DNA from: Nocardia blacklockiae
GTDB lineage: Bacteria; Actinomycetota; Actinomycetes; Mycobacteriales; Mycobacteriaceae
DNA: 64,000 bases
Direction of reading: 5' to 3'
Assembly: GCF_015477355.1 (NCBI RefSeq)
Contig: NZ_JADLRJ010000005.1
Coordinates: forward strand, 1 to 64,000
The notes under the pieces were generated by a model. The model ran no database searches, had not been told where the DNA came from, and was given only the letters and a program-made list of their open reading frames with translations. The position numbers and the translations under genes are program-made. The first letter of the stretch is position 1. Each line of letters starts with the position of its first letter. Below are positions 26,288 through 34,951 of this stretch, one piece after another.

Positions 26288-26965
26288 CTACGCCGAGACC
26301 AGCGAGTCGAGCACCGACAGGAAGATGCCGAGGCCGTCGTCGCTCGGGCCGGTCAGCGGCTCGGTGGCGTGCTCCGGATGCGGCATCAGCCCGACGACGC
26401 GGCCGTCGGCGGAGGAGATGCCCGCGATGGCGCGCTGCGAGCCGTTCGGGTTCTCGCCGGCGTAGCGGAACACCACGCGGCCCTCGCCCTCCAGCTCGTC
26501 GAGCACCTGCGGCGAGGCCTGGTAGCGGCCCTCGGCGTTCTTCACCGGGATGAGGATCTGCGCGCCGGGCTCGTAGCGGGAGGTCCAGGCGGTGCTGGTC
26601 TGCTCGACCCGCAGCCATTCGTCGCGGCACACGAAGTGCAGGCCCTCGTTGCGGGTCAGCGCGCCGGGCAGCAGTCCGGCCTCGCACAGCACCTGGAAGC
26701 CGTTGCAGATGCCGAGCACCGGCAGACCCTTGCCGGCCGCCTCGACCACCTCGCCCATCACGGGCGCGAAGCGGGCGATGGCGCCGGCGCGCAGGTAGTC
26801 GCCGTAGGAGAAGCCGCCCGGCACGACGACGGCGTCGACACCCTTGAGGTCGGCGTCGGCGTGCCACAGGCTCACCGCCTCGGCGCCGGCCAGCCGGACC
26901 GCGCGGGCGGCGTCGACGTCGTCGAGGGTGCCCGGGAACGTGATCACACCGATCCGCGCACTCAC
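26288..26965 (-). CDS. purQ: Phosphoribosylformylglycinamidine synthase, glutaminase subunit
   Basis: A 225-residue class I glutamine amidotransferase that feeds ammonia to PurL. The nucleophile is Cys87 in GICNGFQ, and the His/Glu pair sits in [11 protein letters not shown] near the C-terminus. The GTG at 26965 overlaps the purS stop (GTGA), so the two subunits are co-translated. It ends 5 bases from the convergent AmiC-like gene. Confidence 0.97.
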   Translation of the reverse strand: MSARIGVITFPGTLDDVDAARAVRLAGAEAVSLWHADADLKGVDAVVVPGGFSYGDYLRAGAIARFAPVMGEVVEAAGKGLPVLGICNGFQVLCEAGLLPGALTRNEGLHFVCRDEWLRVEQTSTAWTSRYEPGAQILIPVKNAEGRYQASPQVLDELEGEGRVVFRYAGENPNGSQRAIAGISSADGRVVGLMPHPEHATEPLTGPSDDGLGIFLSVLDSLVSA

Positions 26966-27198
26966 GGCAGCCGCACCACCTTCCAGTCCTCGATCACCGT
27001 GTTGGCGAGCAGGGCCTCGGCGATCTTCGCCAGCTCCGCGTCGTCCACGCTGTCGTCCACGTCGAGTTCGAATCGCTTGCCCTGCCGGACCTCCGACACA
27101 CCCGGGAAGCCCAGGCGCCCGAGCGCACCGACGATGGCCTGACCCTGCGGATCCAGGATCTCGGCCTTCGGCATCACCTCGACCACGACTCGTGCCAC
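26962..27198 (-). CDS. purS: Phosphoribosylformylglycinamidine synthase subunit PurS
   Basis: A 78-residue dimeric subunit that docks PurQ onto PurL. It shows the family pattern [17 protein letters not shown] and a Gly-rich turn ([16 protein letters not shown]). The GTG start at 27198 has GAGGAG about eight bases upstream. It is the first gene of the purS-purQ unit and is divergent from the MBL-fold gene, with both promoters in the 97-base gap. Confidence 0.96.
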   Translation of the reverse strand: MARVVVEVMPKAEILDPQGQAIVGALGRLGFPGVSEVRQGKRFELDVDDSVDDAELAKIAEALLANTVIEDWKVVRLP

Positions 27199-27295
27199 GC
27201 GTTGCTCCTCACGCTGCTGGGGGGATTACTTGAACAGCCTAATCGGGGCGGCGCGCACCCGGCTCGCCGGGGCGCGGCAGAGTTACGGTGAACAC

Positions 27296-27940
27296 ATGCG
27301 CATAGCCCACTTCGGTCATTCCTGCGTCCTGGTCGAGTTGAACGGCGCGAAGGTCCTGTTCGATCCGGGCACCTTCTCGCACGGCTTCGAGGGCATCACC
27401 GGGCTCGACGCGATCGCGATCACCCACCAGCATCCCGACCACATCGACCCGAACCGGATCGAGGCGCTGATCGAGCAGAACCCGGGCGCCCGGCTGCTCA
27501 GCGACCCACAGACCGCGCGGCAGCGCGGCGAGCCCTGGCAGGCGGTGCACGCCGGGCAGCAGCTGGCCCTGGGCGAGTTGCAGATCACCGGTGGCGGCGG
27601 CCGGCACGCGGTGATCCATCCCGAGCTGCCGGTCATCGACAACACCGTCTTCCAGCTGGGCACCGCCGCCGATCCCGCGCAGTTCGTGCATCCGGGCGAT
27701 TCGCTGTGGGTGCCGCCGGTGCGCGTCGGCGTGCTGGCCACCCCGGCGGTCGCGCCGTGGATGAAGATCAGCGAGGCCGTCGACTACCTGCGCGCCGTCG
27801 GGCCGCGCACCGCCTTCCCCATCCACTACGGGATCATCGCGCCCGAGGCGCAGGGCATCTACTTCGGGCGACTGTCCGAAATGCGGCCCGCCGACACCGA
27901 ATTCACGGTGATCCAGGCGGAGGACCACGCGGAGCTCTGA
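27296..27940 (+). CDS. Metallo-beta-lactamase-fold hydrolase
   Basis: A 214-residue UlaG-like MBL-fold protein. HFGHSC near the N-terminus and the zinc-binding THQHPDHID motif are present, with a late His in PIHYG. The family covers lactonases and phosphodiesterases, so the substrate is not predictable. The ATG at 27296 is preceded six bases upstream by TACGGT (27284-27289), a leaderless arrangement. A homolog sits next to purS/purQ in mycobacteria, from memory of that genome. It is tail to tail with the M20 peptidase gene, one base apart. Confidence 0.88.
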   Translation: MRIAHFGHSCVLVELNGAKVLFDPGTFSHGFEGITGLDAIAITHQHPDHIDPNRIEALIEQNPGARLLSDPQTARQRGEPWQAVHAGQQLALGELQITGGGGRHAVIHPELPVIDNTVFQLGTAADPAQFVHPGDSLWVPPVRVGVLATPAVAPWMKISEAVDYLRAVGPRTAFPIHYGIIAPEAQGIYFGRLSEMRPADTEFTVIQAEDHAEL

Positions 27941-27941
27941 G

Positions 27942-29312
27942 CTATCCGCCGTAGGAGGCCAGGAACAGCGCCTCGGTCAGCGCCAGGTGCTCGATCTCGG
28001 TGGGGTCGACGCTCTCGTTGGGCGCGTGGATGAGGCATCCGGGTTCCTCCACGCCGATCAGCATGATCTCCGCGTCCGGGTAGGTCTCGGCGAAGACGTT
28101 GCACAGCGGGATCGAGCCGCCCTGCCCCTGGGTGGTGGCCGCGCGGCCGTACGCCGCCTGGAACGCGGCCTCCATCGCCCGGCGCGCGGGACCGCTGGTG
28201 CCGGAACGGAACGGCGATCCGACGCCCTCGGTCTCCACGGTGACCTTCGCGTGCCACGGCGTATTCGATTCCAGGTGTGCGGTAAGGGCTTTCAGCGCCG
28301 TGTCCGGATCGAGGCCGGGCGGGATGCGCAGGTTGAGCCGGGCCCGCGACCGCGGCTGCACGGCCGCCGACGAGCCGACCACCGGCGGCACGTCGATGCC
28401 CAGCACCGTCAGCGCCGGTCGCGCCCAGAGCATGTCGGACACCGTGCCGTCACCGAGCAGGTCGACGCCGTCGAGTACACCCGCGTCGGCGCGGAACTGC
28501 TCGGGCGGGTATTGCGCGCCGTCCCAGCGCTGATCGCCCGGCAGCCCGGCGATCGTGGTGTTGCCCCGCTCGTCGCGCAGCGTGGCCAGCACGTGGATCA
28601 AGGCGGCCAACGCATCGGGAGCGGGACCGCCGAACATGCCGGAATGCATGGGGCCGGAGAGGGTTTCGACCGTGACGAGCACGTTCACGTTGCCGCGCAG
28701 GGTCTGGGTGAAGGTCGGCACGCCCACGGCGAAGTTGCCGCAGTCGGCGATCACCAGGGCGTCGGCGCGCAGCAGGTCGGCGTTGCCCGGGACGAACGCC
28801 TCGAGCCCGCCGGTCCCCTGCTCCTCCGAACCCTCCGCCACCAGCGTGATCCCGACCGGATAGTCGCTGCCGCCCAGCGTTTCCCGCAGCGCCCGCAGGG
28901 CCGTCAGGTGGGTGACGATATTGCCCTTGCAGTCCGCCGCGCCGCGCCCGTACCAGCGGCCGTTCCGCTCGGTGAGCTGCCAGACCGGGGTGTGCCAGGC
29001 GTCGTCGCCGAGCGGTGGCTGCACGTCGTAGTGGCAGTAGAGCATGACCGTCGGTGCGCCCGCCGGAGCGAGGTGGCGGGCGACGACGGCCTTGCTGCCG
29101 TCGGGCGTCTCGTGCAGGCCGACGTCGGTGAGCCCGACCTCGGCGAAGGCGTCGGCCACCCACTGCGCGGCGCGGTGGCACTCCTCGGGCGGGAACTGCC
29201 GGGGGTCGGCCACCGATTGGTACGAAACCAGTTCGGCCAGATCAATTCTCGCCTGCGGCATCAGCGACCGCACCTGAGCGCGCAGGGCGGCGGTGCGGGC
29301 ATCGTCGGTCAT
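27942..29312 (-). CDS. M20-family dipeptidase
   Basis: A 456-residue metallopeptidase of the M20 family (dipeptidase/carboxypeptidase-like). Zinc-ligand motifs are visible: LYCHYDVQPP, GRGAADCKG and the catalytic EGSEEQG. A central dimerisation domain (SGPMHSG...) separates the two halves of the catalytic domain. It probably trims dipeptides in the cytosol. The ATG at 29312 lies six bases after the stop of the upstream small membrane protein gene, so it may be the third gene of the amino-acid antiporter transcript. Confidence 0.92.
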   Translation of the reverse strand: MTDDARTAALRAQVRSLMPQARIDLAELVSYQSVADPRQFPPEECHRAAQWVADAFAEVGLTDVGLHETPDGSKAVVARHLAPAGAPTVMLYCHYDVQPPLGDDAWHTPVWQLTERNGRWYGRGAADCKGNIVTHLTALRALRETLGGSDYPVGITLVAEGSEEQGTGGLEAFVPGNADLLRADALVIADCGNFAVGVPTFTQTLRGNVNVLVTVETLSGPMHSGMFGGPAPDALAALIHVLATLRDERGNTTIAGLPGDQRWDGAQYPPEQFRADAGVLDGVDLLGDGTVSDMLWARPALTVLGIDVPPVVGSSAAVQPRSRARLNLRIPPGLDPDTALKALTAHLESNTPWHAKVTVETEGVGSPFRSGTSGPARRAMEAAFQAAYGRAATTQGQGGSIPLCNVFAETYPDAEIMLIGVEEPGCLIHAPNESVDPTEIEHLALTEALFLASYGG

Positions 29313-29318
29313 ATCAGC

Positions 29319-29858
29319 TCATTTCGTCGTGTCGCCGAGCTTCCAGTCGTTCACCTGCCGAAGATAGGCGGGAAGGTGGTCGGGGCAATAGGTCTCGATC
29401 GCGAGTGCGGTCGCCGTCACCACGTCGCGGTCGGCGATGACCGGCCGGCTCCCGGGTCCGCCCGCGCCGTTGGCCACAGCGCTGCGATACCGCGCCTCGA
29501 TCAGCGGCGAGGACGGGTCCTGGCAGATCAGCCCGCCGTCGCGGCCGAGCGCGTCGCGGATCGCGGCCGCGCCCGGGGTGGGCAATCCGGCCTCGATCAG
29601 CCGGGCGTGCAGGGCGTCGGCGCGGCCGGTCGACTCCGAATCGCGTTGCCGCTGCTGGAAGGTCAGCAGTCCCACGATCACGAGCAGGATCAGCGCCGCC
29701 GCGATCACCGCGTTGACGATCCGGCGGCGGCGGGTCTGCGCGGCCGTCTCCAGGCGACTCGCACCACCTGTCATGCCGAGGCTTCCCGCAGGGCCACGGC
29801 TCGCACCACCTGTCATGCCAGCGCCTCCCGGGGTATCGCGGCTCGCACCGCCTGTCAT
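29319..29858 (-). CDS. Small membrane-anchored protein with repeated N-terminus
   Basis: A 179-residue protein: a repeated Gly-rich cytoplasmic N-terminus, one membrane span (VNAVIAAALILLVIVGLLTF) and an extracytoplasmic domain with two cysteines (LICQDP and IETYCPDHL) that loosely resembles DUF732 domains. The start ATG at 29858 overlaps the antiporter stop codon (ATGA). MTGGASR appears three times at a 14-residue period, so two later ATGs are alternative starts. It sits between a GadC-like antiporter and an M20 peptidase. The function is unknown; a helper or secreted partner of acid resistance is only a guess. Confidence 0.75.
   Translation of the reverse strand: MTGGASRDTPGGAGMTGGASRGPAGSLGMTGGASRLETAAQTRRRRIVNAVIAAALILLVIVGLLTFQQRQRDSESTGRADALHARLIEAGLPTPGAAAIRDALGRDGGLICQDPSSPLIEARYRSAVANGAGGPGSRPVIADRDVVTATALAIETYCPDHLPAYLRQVNDWKLGDTTK
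29754..29858 (-). repeat. Tandem 42-bp repeat around a start codon
   Basis: Two full 42-base units and a partial third encode MTGGASR plus seven variable residues. Each unit repeats the GGCATGACAGG junction where the antiporter gene ends (TGA) and the small protein begins (ATG). The repeat duplicates a translation-initiation site in frame. Confidence 0.85.
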
Positions 29859-31294
29859 GCCAGCGCCTCCTGCGGGACCTCGGTCTTCCACTCCGGCTTG
29901 CGGAATCGGAAGAACAGGTAGGGGATCAGTAATCCCACGACGCCCATGCCCGCCCCGATCAGCAGCACGTAACCCAGCGCGCTGCCGCTGCCGTACTGCG
30001 AGGGCGGCACGAAACCGATGAGGAACGCCGCCACCGAGGACACCGTGCCGAGCCCGCACAGCCCGATCAGCGCGGGTGCCCGATAGCCGCGCGGATGGTC
30101 GGGTTGCTTGCGCCGCAAGCGAATCGCGGCGAGGAACATCAGCACGTACATGATCAGGTAGACCTGCGTGGTGATCACCGAGAGGATCCAGTACGCGCTC
30201 GACACATTGGGAATGAAGGCGTACAGCAGCGCCAGGATCGTGGTCAGAACACCTTGGGCGACAAGCATGTTCTGCTGTACGCCGTGCTTGTTCACCCGAG
30301 TCAGCAGCGGCGGCAGATAGCCCTCGGTGCGGCCGATCAGCAGCAGTCCCTTGGACGGCCCGGCCAGCCAGGTGAGCATGCCGCCCAGTGCGGCCGCCAC
30401 CAGCAGTACGCCGAGAACCGGTGTGAGGAAACCGATTCGGAAGTGGTTGAAGAAGCCGTCGAAGGCCTGCATCACGCCGGCGGTGAGACTCAGGTTGCCC
30501 GAGGGCACCACCCAGCTGATCACCACGGCCGGGACGATGAAGATGGCCAGCACCAGGCCGACGGCCAGCACCATCGCCTTCGGGTACTCCCGCCCCGGGT
30601 CCCGTAGCGAGGAGACGTGCACGGCGTTCATCTCCATGCCGGCGTAGCTGAGGAAGTTGTTCACGATCAGCACCAGGCTGGCCAGGCCGGTCCACGCGGG
30701 CAGCAGATGCCCGGCGTCCATCGGGGCCGCCGACGCGTTGCCTTGCGCGAGGAAGACGACGCCCAGCACGATCAGCAACACGCCGGGAATCAGCGTGCCG
30801 ATGATCAGCCCCATACTCGACAGTCCCGCAACGGTTTTCGTGCCCTGGGAGGACACGTACACACCGGCCCAGTAGATCACGACGATCACGATCGCCACGT
30901 ACAGCCCGTTGGATGCCAGCGCGGGGTGAATGATGTAGGCGAAGGTGCTCGCCACGTATGCCAGCAGGCTCGGGTAGTAGAAGATCGTCATGGCGAACTG
31001 GCACCACACGGCGAGGAATCCCAGCGGCTGCGACAGGCCCTCGCCCACCCATTTGTAGACCCCGCCGCTCCAGCCCGAGGCCAGCTCCGCGGCGACGAAC
31101 GCGGTCGGCAGCAGGAACAGCAGTGCCGGGATCAGGTACAGGAACACGCAGGCCAGCCCGTAGACCGCCATCGTCGGCGCGGACCGCAGGCTGGCTACGG
31201 AACTGGTGGTCATCAGGGCCAGGGTGACCCAGGAGATGTACTTGGTCACCACGGCGGTCTTCGTCGCCCGGTCGGCCGGCACCGCTGTCGTCAT
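29855..31294 (-). CDS. APC-family glutamate/GABA antiporter-like permease
   Basis: A 479-residue permease with about twelve membrane spans, of the glutamate:GABA antiporter branch of the APC superfamily. The first span contains TTSSVASLRSAPTMAVYG, and the region VNNFLSYAGMEMNAVHVSSLRDP is characteristic. It would exchange external glutamate for internal GABA made by the divergently encoded decarboxylase. ATG 31294 is chosen because AAGGAG lies five bases upstream; a GTG one codon earlier is possible. A long pH-plug C-terminus like that of E. coli GadC is not obvious; the tail ends EWKTEVPQEALA. Confidence 0.88.
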   Translation of the reverse strand: MTTAVPADRATKTAVVTKYISWVTLALMTTSSVASLRSAPTMAVYGLACVFLYLIPALLFLLPTAFVAAELASGWSGGVYKWVGEGLSQPLGFLAVWCQFAMTIFYYPSLLAYVASTFAYIIHPALASNGLYVAIVIVVIYWAGVYVSSQGTKTVAGLSSMGLIIGTLIPGVLLIVLGVVFLAQGNASAAPMDAGHLLPAWTGLASLVLIVNNFLSYAGMEMNAVHVSSLRDPGREYPKAMVLAVGLVLAIFIVPAVVISWVVPSGNLSLTAGVMQAFDGFFNHFRIGFLTPVLGVLLVAAALGGMLTWLAGPSKGLLLIGRTEGYLPPLLTRVNKHGVQQNMLVAQGVLTTILALLYAFIPNVSSAYWILSVITTQVYLIMYVLMFLAAIRLRRKQPDHPRGYRAPALIGLCGLGTVSSVAAFLIGFVPPSQYGSGSALGYVLLIGAGMGVVGLLIPYLFFRFRKPEWKTEVPQEALA

Positions 31295-31680
31295 CACCGC
31301 TCCTTGTGCTGCCCGCTATCCAGGGATGTTCGAGCAAACGGTCGAAACGGCACCGTTCCACCTCACTGTGCCACTTCGGGTGCGGTTCCGGACAGCGATT
31401 CCGGGCGCTCGCGAATCATTCGTTAACAATCCGCAATCAGTAGATATCGCGGCGTCGTTTGCCGGGAATGTGACCGAAGGCCCTGTCGAACCGATGCGTG
31501 TGGCGGTGGCGAGCGCCGCCGAGCCTGTGCCATCCTGGAATTGCACGAGCGGATAGTGAACTTTCAGCAACTTGAGTACGGCCGGCGAATCGACAAGCAT
31601 CGCAACCAGTTTCGTGGTGAAGCGCGGATCGCTCAGTCGCGCGGCAACTGGTCTGCACGAGCGCACGCCAGGAGACGAGC
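31295..31680. other. Divergent intergenic region of the glutamate acid-resistance locus
   Basis: This 386-base gap separates the antiporter and decarboxylase starts and must hold both promoters. It is less GC-rich in the middle (around 31415-31445, including GTTAAC). I see no clear long palindrome, RNA gene or believable ORF; a 116-codon minus frame looks like chance coding. Confidence 0.6.
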
Positions 31681-33096
31681 ATGCCCGATGACTCCCTCAG
31701 CCCCGACGATCTGTTCGCGCTGCCCCCGCTGGAGGCCGGCGCGCCCAAGACCACGTTCCCGGACGCGGAGATGTTCGCGGACGCCGCCTACCAGATCGTC
31801 CACGACGAACTGCTGCTCGACGGCGTCGCCCGGATGAATCTGGCGACCTTCTGCACCACCTGGATCGATGACCGGGCCCGCCGCCTGATGGACGAGTCGA
31901 TCGACAAGAACATCGTGGACAAGGACGAGTACCCGCAGACCGCGGAGCTGGAGCGGCGCTGCGTGCGCATGCTCGCCGACCTGTGGCACGCGCCCGACCC
32001 GGCCACCACGCCGGGCACCTCCACCACCGGGTCCAGCGAGGCCGCCATGCTGGCCGGGCTGGCGGCCAAGTTCCGCTGGCGCAAGCGGGGCGGGAAGGGG
32101 ATTCCGAACTTCGTCTGCGGTCCGGTGCAGGTGTGCTGGGAGAAGTTCGCTCGGTATTTCGACGTCGAGATCCGGCAGGTGCCGCTGCGCGGCGAGCGGC
32201 TGACCATGCACCCCGACGACATCGCGGCCCACTGCGACGAGAACACCATGCTGGTGGTGCCGACCTTCGGGCAGACCTTCACCGGCCTGTTCGAGGACGT
32301 CGCGGGTATCAGCCAGGCGCTCGACGACCTGCAGGCGCGCACCGGGCTGGACATTCCGATCCACGTGGACGCCGCCAGCGGCGGGTTCCTCGCCCCGTTC
32401 ACCGCGCCGGAACTGGTGTGGGACTTCCGCTTACTGCGGGTGAAGTCGATCAACGCCTCGGGTCACAAGACCGGGCTGGCCCCGCTCGGCGCGGGCTGGG
32501 CGATCTGGCGCGCGGCCGAGGACCTGCCGCAGGAGCTGATCTTCGACGTCGACTACCTGGGCGGCAACATGGCCACCTTCAACCTGAACTTCTCTCGCCC
32601 CGGCGGCCAGGTGGTGACCTCCTACTACGAATTCATCCGCCTCGGCCGGGTCGGCTACACGCGCGTCCAGTCGGCGGCGTACTCGGTCGCGCAACACCTC
32701 GCGGCCGGCATCGAGAAACTCGGTCCGTTCCAACTCGTCCACGACGGCGACCCGATGCGCGGCATCGCGGCGGTCTCCTGGACCGCCCGCGACGGCCAAT
32801 CCTTCAACCTCTACGACCTCTCCGACCGCCTCCGCACCCGCGGCTGGCTGGTAGCCGCCTACCCCCTCCCCGCCGACCGCGACCACGAAACCGTCATGCG
32901 CGTCCTGATCCGCCACGGCTTCAGCCACGACATGGCCGACCTCCTCCTCACCGACCTCCACCGAGCCCTCACCCAACTGGACAAACACCCACCCACCACC
33001 TCCCTCACCCAAGAGGAAGCAGGCGGCTTCACCCACAGCGCCACCCCCAAGATAAGCACCGAAACCTTGCGCCACACAACGGGTTTGGATCGCTAG
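31681..33096 (+). CDS. gadB: Glutamate decarboxylase
   Basis: A 471-residue PLP enzyme that converts glutamate to GABA and CO2, consuming a proton. The PLP lysine is Lys263 in NASGHKTGLAPLG, and HVDAASGG (228-235) supplies the cofactor aspartate. The C-terminus carries GGFTHS (His452), which resembles the FKHT ending whose His465 closes the E. coli GadB active site at neutral pH; here a further 19 residues follow. The ATG has AGGAGA upstream. Together with the divergent antiporter it forms a complete GAD system. The last 250 bases are C-rich and G-poor. Confidence 0.95.
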   Translation: MPDDSLSPDDLFALPPLEAGAPKTTFPDAEMFADAAYQIVHDELLLDGVARMNLATFCTTWIDDRARRLMDESIDKNIVDKDEYPQTAELERRCVRMLADLWHAPDPATTPGTSTTGSSEAAMLAGLAAKFRWRKRGGKGIPNFVCGPVQVCWEKFARYFDVEIRQVPLRGERLTMHPDDIAAHCDENTMLVVPTFGQTFTGLFEDVAGISQALDDLQARTGLDIPIHVDAASGGFLAPFTAPELVWDFRLLRVKSINASGHKTGLAPLGAGWAIWRAAEDLPQELIFDVDYLGGNMATFNLNFSRPGGQVVTSYYEFIRLGRVGYTRVQSAAYSVAQHLAAGIEKLGPFQLVHDGDPMRGIAAVSWTARDGQSFNLYDLSDRLRTRGWLVAAYPLPADRDHETVMRVLIRHGFSHDMADLLLTDLHRALTQLDKHPPTTSLTQEEAGGFTHSATPKISTETLRHTTGLDR

Positions 33097-33148
33097 TTGG
33101 TGGGGCCGAACGCGGGCGCGATACGCAGCCGACGTTTCGGCGCCGCAT

Positions 33149-34045
33149 TTATCGGAGGGAGGTGGCGGCTGCGGTGGCTATGAGGGTGGCGATGGTGGTG
33201 AGGGTTGGGGAGTGGAGGCGCCATTGTTGCCAGTAGAGGGGGACGTCGATGTGGAGGTCGGGGGCTAGGGGGATTAGAGGGGTGGGGTGGGTTTCGGGGG
33301 TGGGTTGGGTTTCGGGGATCATGCCCCAGCCGAGGCCTAGGCGGACGGCCTCGGCGTAGCCGGTGGAGGAGGGGATGTAGTGGCGGGGTGGGTCGAGGGG
33401 GCGGCGGACGCGGCGGCGGATGAGGCGGTCCTGGAGGTCGTCCTTGCGGTCGAAGAGGATTACCGGGGCGGTGGCGAGGGCGCGGGCGGTGGGGCCGTCG
33501 GGGAACCAGGTGCGGGCGAAGTCGGGGGTGGCCATGGGGCGGTAGCGCATGGCGCCGAGGCGTTCGGCGCGGCAGCCCTGCACGGGTTGGGCGGTGGCCG
33601 TGATCGCCGCCATGACGGTGCCGTCGCGGAGCAGCCGGGTGGTGTGTTCCTCGTCCTCCCGGTGGATTTCGAAGCACACGCCTGCCGGTGCGCGGCCCAG
33701 GGCGGGCATCACCCAGGTCTCGAGGGAGTCGGCGTTGATGGCGAGCGGTAGGCGCACCGGAGCGGTGGAACTGTCGGATGTTTCTGCCGCAGCGCCCAAT
33801 TCGCGTGCGGTATCGCCCGTGAGCAACTCGATCTGGCGGGCCAGGCGCAGCACCGCGAGGCCGGAATCGGTGGGGCGCACCGGTTTCGTGCGCTGCAGCA
33901 GGATCCGGCCGACCGTGCCCTCCAGCGCCTTGATGCGCTGACTCACCGCCGAAGGGGTGACCCGGAGCCGGCGGGCGGCGGCCTCCAGCGTGCCCTCGGC
34001 GACCGCCGCGTCCAGCGCGCGCAGCTGGTCGAGTTGCAGGTCCAT
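33149..34045 (-). CDS. lysG: LysR-family activator of the lysine/arginine exporter (LysG/ArgP type)
   Basis: A 298-residue LysR-type regulator with the N-terminal helix-turn-helix LEAAARRLRVTPSAVSQRIKALE. The layout and the first residues MDLQLDQLRALDAAV match LysG/ArgP, which senses lysine, arginine or histidine and activates lysE. It is divergent from lysE, with 74 bases between starts that contain a 34-base inverted repeat (34071-34104). The 3' third is unusual in composition: its template strand holds dense G-runs at 33260-33317. Confidence 0.93.
   Translation of the reverse strand: MDLQLDQLRALDAAVAEGTLEAAARRLRVTPSAVSQRIKALEGTVGRILLQRTKPVRPTDSGLAVLRLARQIELLTGDTARELGAAAETSDSSTAPVRLPLAINADSLETWVMPALGRAPAGVCFEIHREDEEHTTRLLRDGTVMAAITATAQPVQGCRAERLGAMRYRPMATPDFARTWFPDGPTARALATAPVILFDRKDDLQDRLIRRRVRRPLDPPRHYIPSSTGYAEAVRLGLGWGMIPETQPTPETHPTPLIPLAPDLHIDVPLYWQQWRLHSPTLTTIATLIATAAATSLR
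33260..33317 (+). other. G-quadruplex-prone tract inside lysG
   Basis: At least nine runs of three to five G occur in 58 bases with loops of one to six bases, on the plus strand, which is the template strand for lysG. This satisfies the simple four-run quadruplex pattern several times over. Confidence 0.7.
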
Positions 34046-34070
34046 ATGAAGCGATCCTAATGATGGTTGA

Positions 34071-34104
34071 GAATCTTTAGCTTGTCTGATTACCGTAAAG
34101 ATTC
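34071..34104. promoter_or_regulatory. LysG-type operator
   Basis: Perfect arms GAATCTTTA (34071-34079) and TAAAGATTC (34096-34104) lie 16 bases apart between the divergent lysG and lysE starts. The right arm ends one base before the TAACGT -10 element (34106-34111) of lysE, where an activator of this class would sit. The regulator assignment is inferred from context. Confidence 0.75.
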
Positions 34105-34119
34105 CTAACGTCGACGGAC

Positions 34120-34938
34120 GTGAACGTTTCCGCCGTGCTACCAGGTCTGGGCTTCGGGCTGTCGCTGATCGTGGCGATCGGCGCGCAGAACGCGTTCGTG
34201 CTGCGCCGCGGCATCCACGGGACGCACATCCTCGCGGTGATCGCGGTGTGCACCCTGTCCGACGTGGTGCTGATCGCGGCGGGCGTGGGCGGCCTCGGCG
34301 CCTTCCTGGCCTCCGCGCCGGTACTGATGGAGGTGGTGCGCTACACCGGCGCGGCGTTCCTGCTCGGCTACGCGGCGCTCGCCGTGCGCCGGGTGCTTTC
34401 CCCCACCGTGCTCACGGCCGCGGACGAATCCGCCACGAAAGACTCCAGTAACCCGATGGGCACGACCCACCCGGCGGGCTCGATTGCGCCGAACGACCGG
34501 CCGCATCAGGAAGGCGGGCCCGACTCGGGCAACATGTCCCCCATCGCCGCCGGGCCGGTCGGCGCAGCGACCTCACTCGGCACCGCGCGCTTTACGACCG
34601 TACTCACCCCCTCGGCCGCAGCATCGAAACCACAGATGCCCCAAGCACTTCCGGCATTGATCCCCACGGTCCTCACCTGCCTCGCCCTGACCTGGCTCAA
34701 CCCGCACGTCTACCTGGACACCGTGGTCCTGATGGGCTCGTTCGCCAATACCTACGGCCCGGACCGCTGGGCCTTCACGGCGGGCGCGATGCTCGCCAGC
34801 GTGCTGTGGTTCACGGCTCTCGGTTACGGCAGCCGCCTGCTCGCGCCGGTGTTCGCCCGCCCCGCGGCCTGGCGCGTGCTGGACGCCGCCATCGCGCTGA
34901 TCATGGTCACGCTGGGAGTGAGCCTGGTCCTGCGCTGA
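34120..34938 (+). CDS. lysE: LysE-family basic amino acid exporter
   Basis: A 272-residue exporter that would expel lysine and arginine. The N-terminal LysE signature is clear (VAIGAQNAFVLRRGIHG), as is TWLNPHVYLDTVVLMG in the second half. Typical members are about 200-235 residues; this one has an enlarged hydrophilic loop of about 85 residues (92-177) between the third span and the next. The GTG at 34120 follows TAACGT by eight bases, so the message may be leaderless. The divergent LysR gene and operator complete the classic lysGE pair. Confidence 0.93.
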   Translation: MNVSAVLPGLGFGLSLIVAIGAQNAFVLRRGIHGTHILAVIAVCTLSDVVLIAAGVGGLGAFLASAPVLMEVVRYTGAAFLLGYAALAVRRVLSPTVLTAADESATKDSSNPMGTTHPAGSIAPNDRPHQEGGPDSGNMSPIAAGPVGAATSLGTARFTTVLTPSAAASKPQMPQALPALIPTVLTCLALTWLNPHVYLDTVVLMGSFANTYGPDRWAFTAGAMLASVLWFTALGYGSRLLAPVFARPAAWRVLDAAIALIMVTLGVSLVLR

Positions 34939-34951
34939 CCGAGCCCGAGGC

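Noticed and set aside
29754-29858. Possible microsatellite from misassembly
   Set aside because: The units differ in their variable residues and stay in frame, so it looks like a genuine degenerate repeat.
29859-31361. Upstream extension of the small membrane protein frame
   Set aside because: It is a frame shadow of the antiporter gene; the real start is at the antiporter stop.
31316-31666. 116-codon minus frame in the gad intergenic region
   Set aside because: No ribosome site, no domain, and a composition typical of chance open frames; it would cover the shared promoters.
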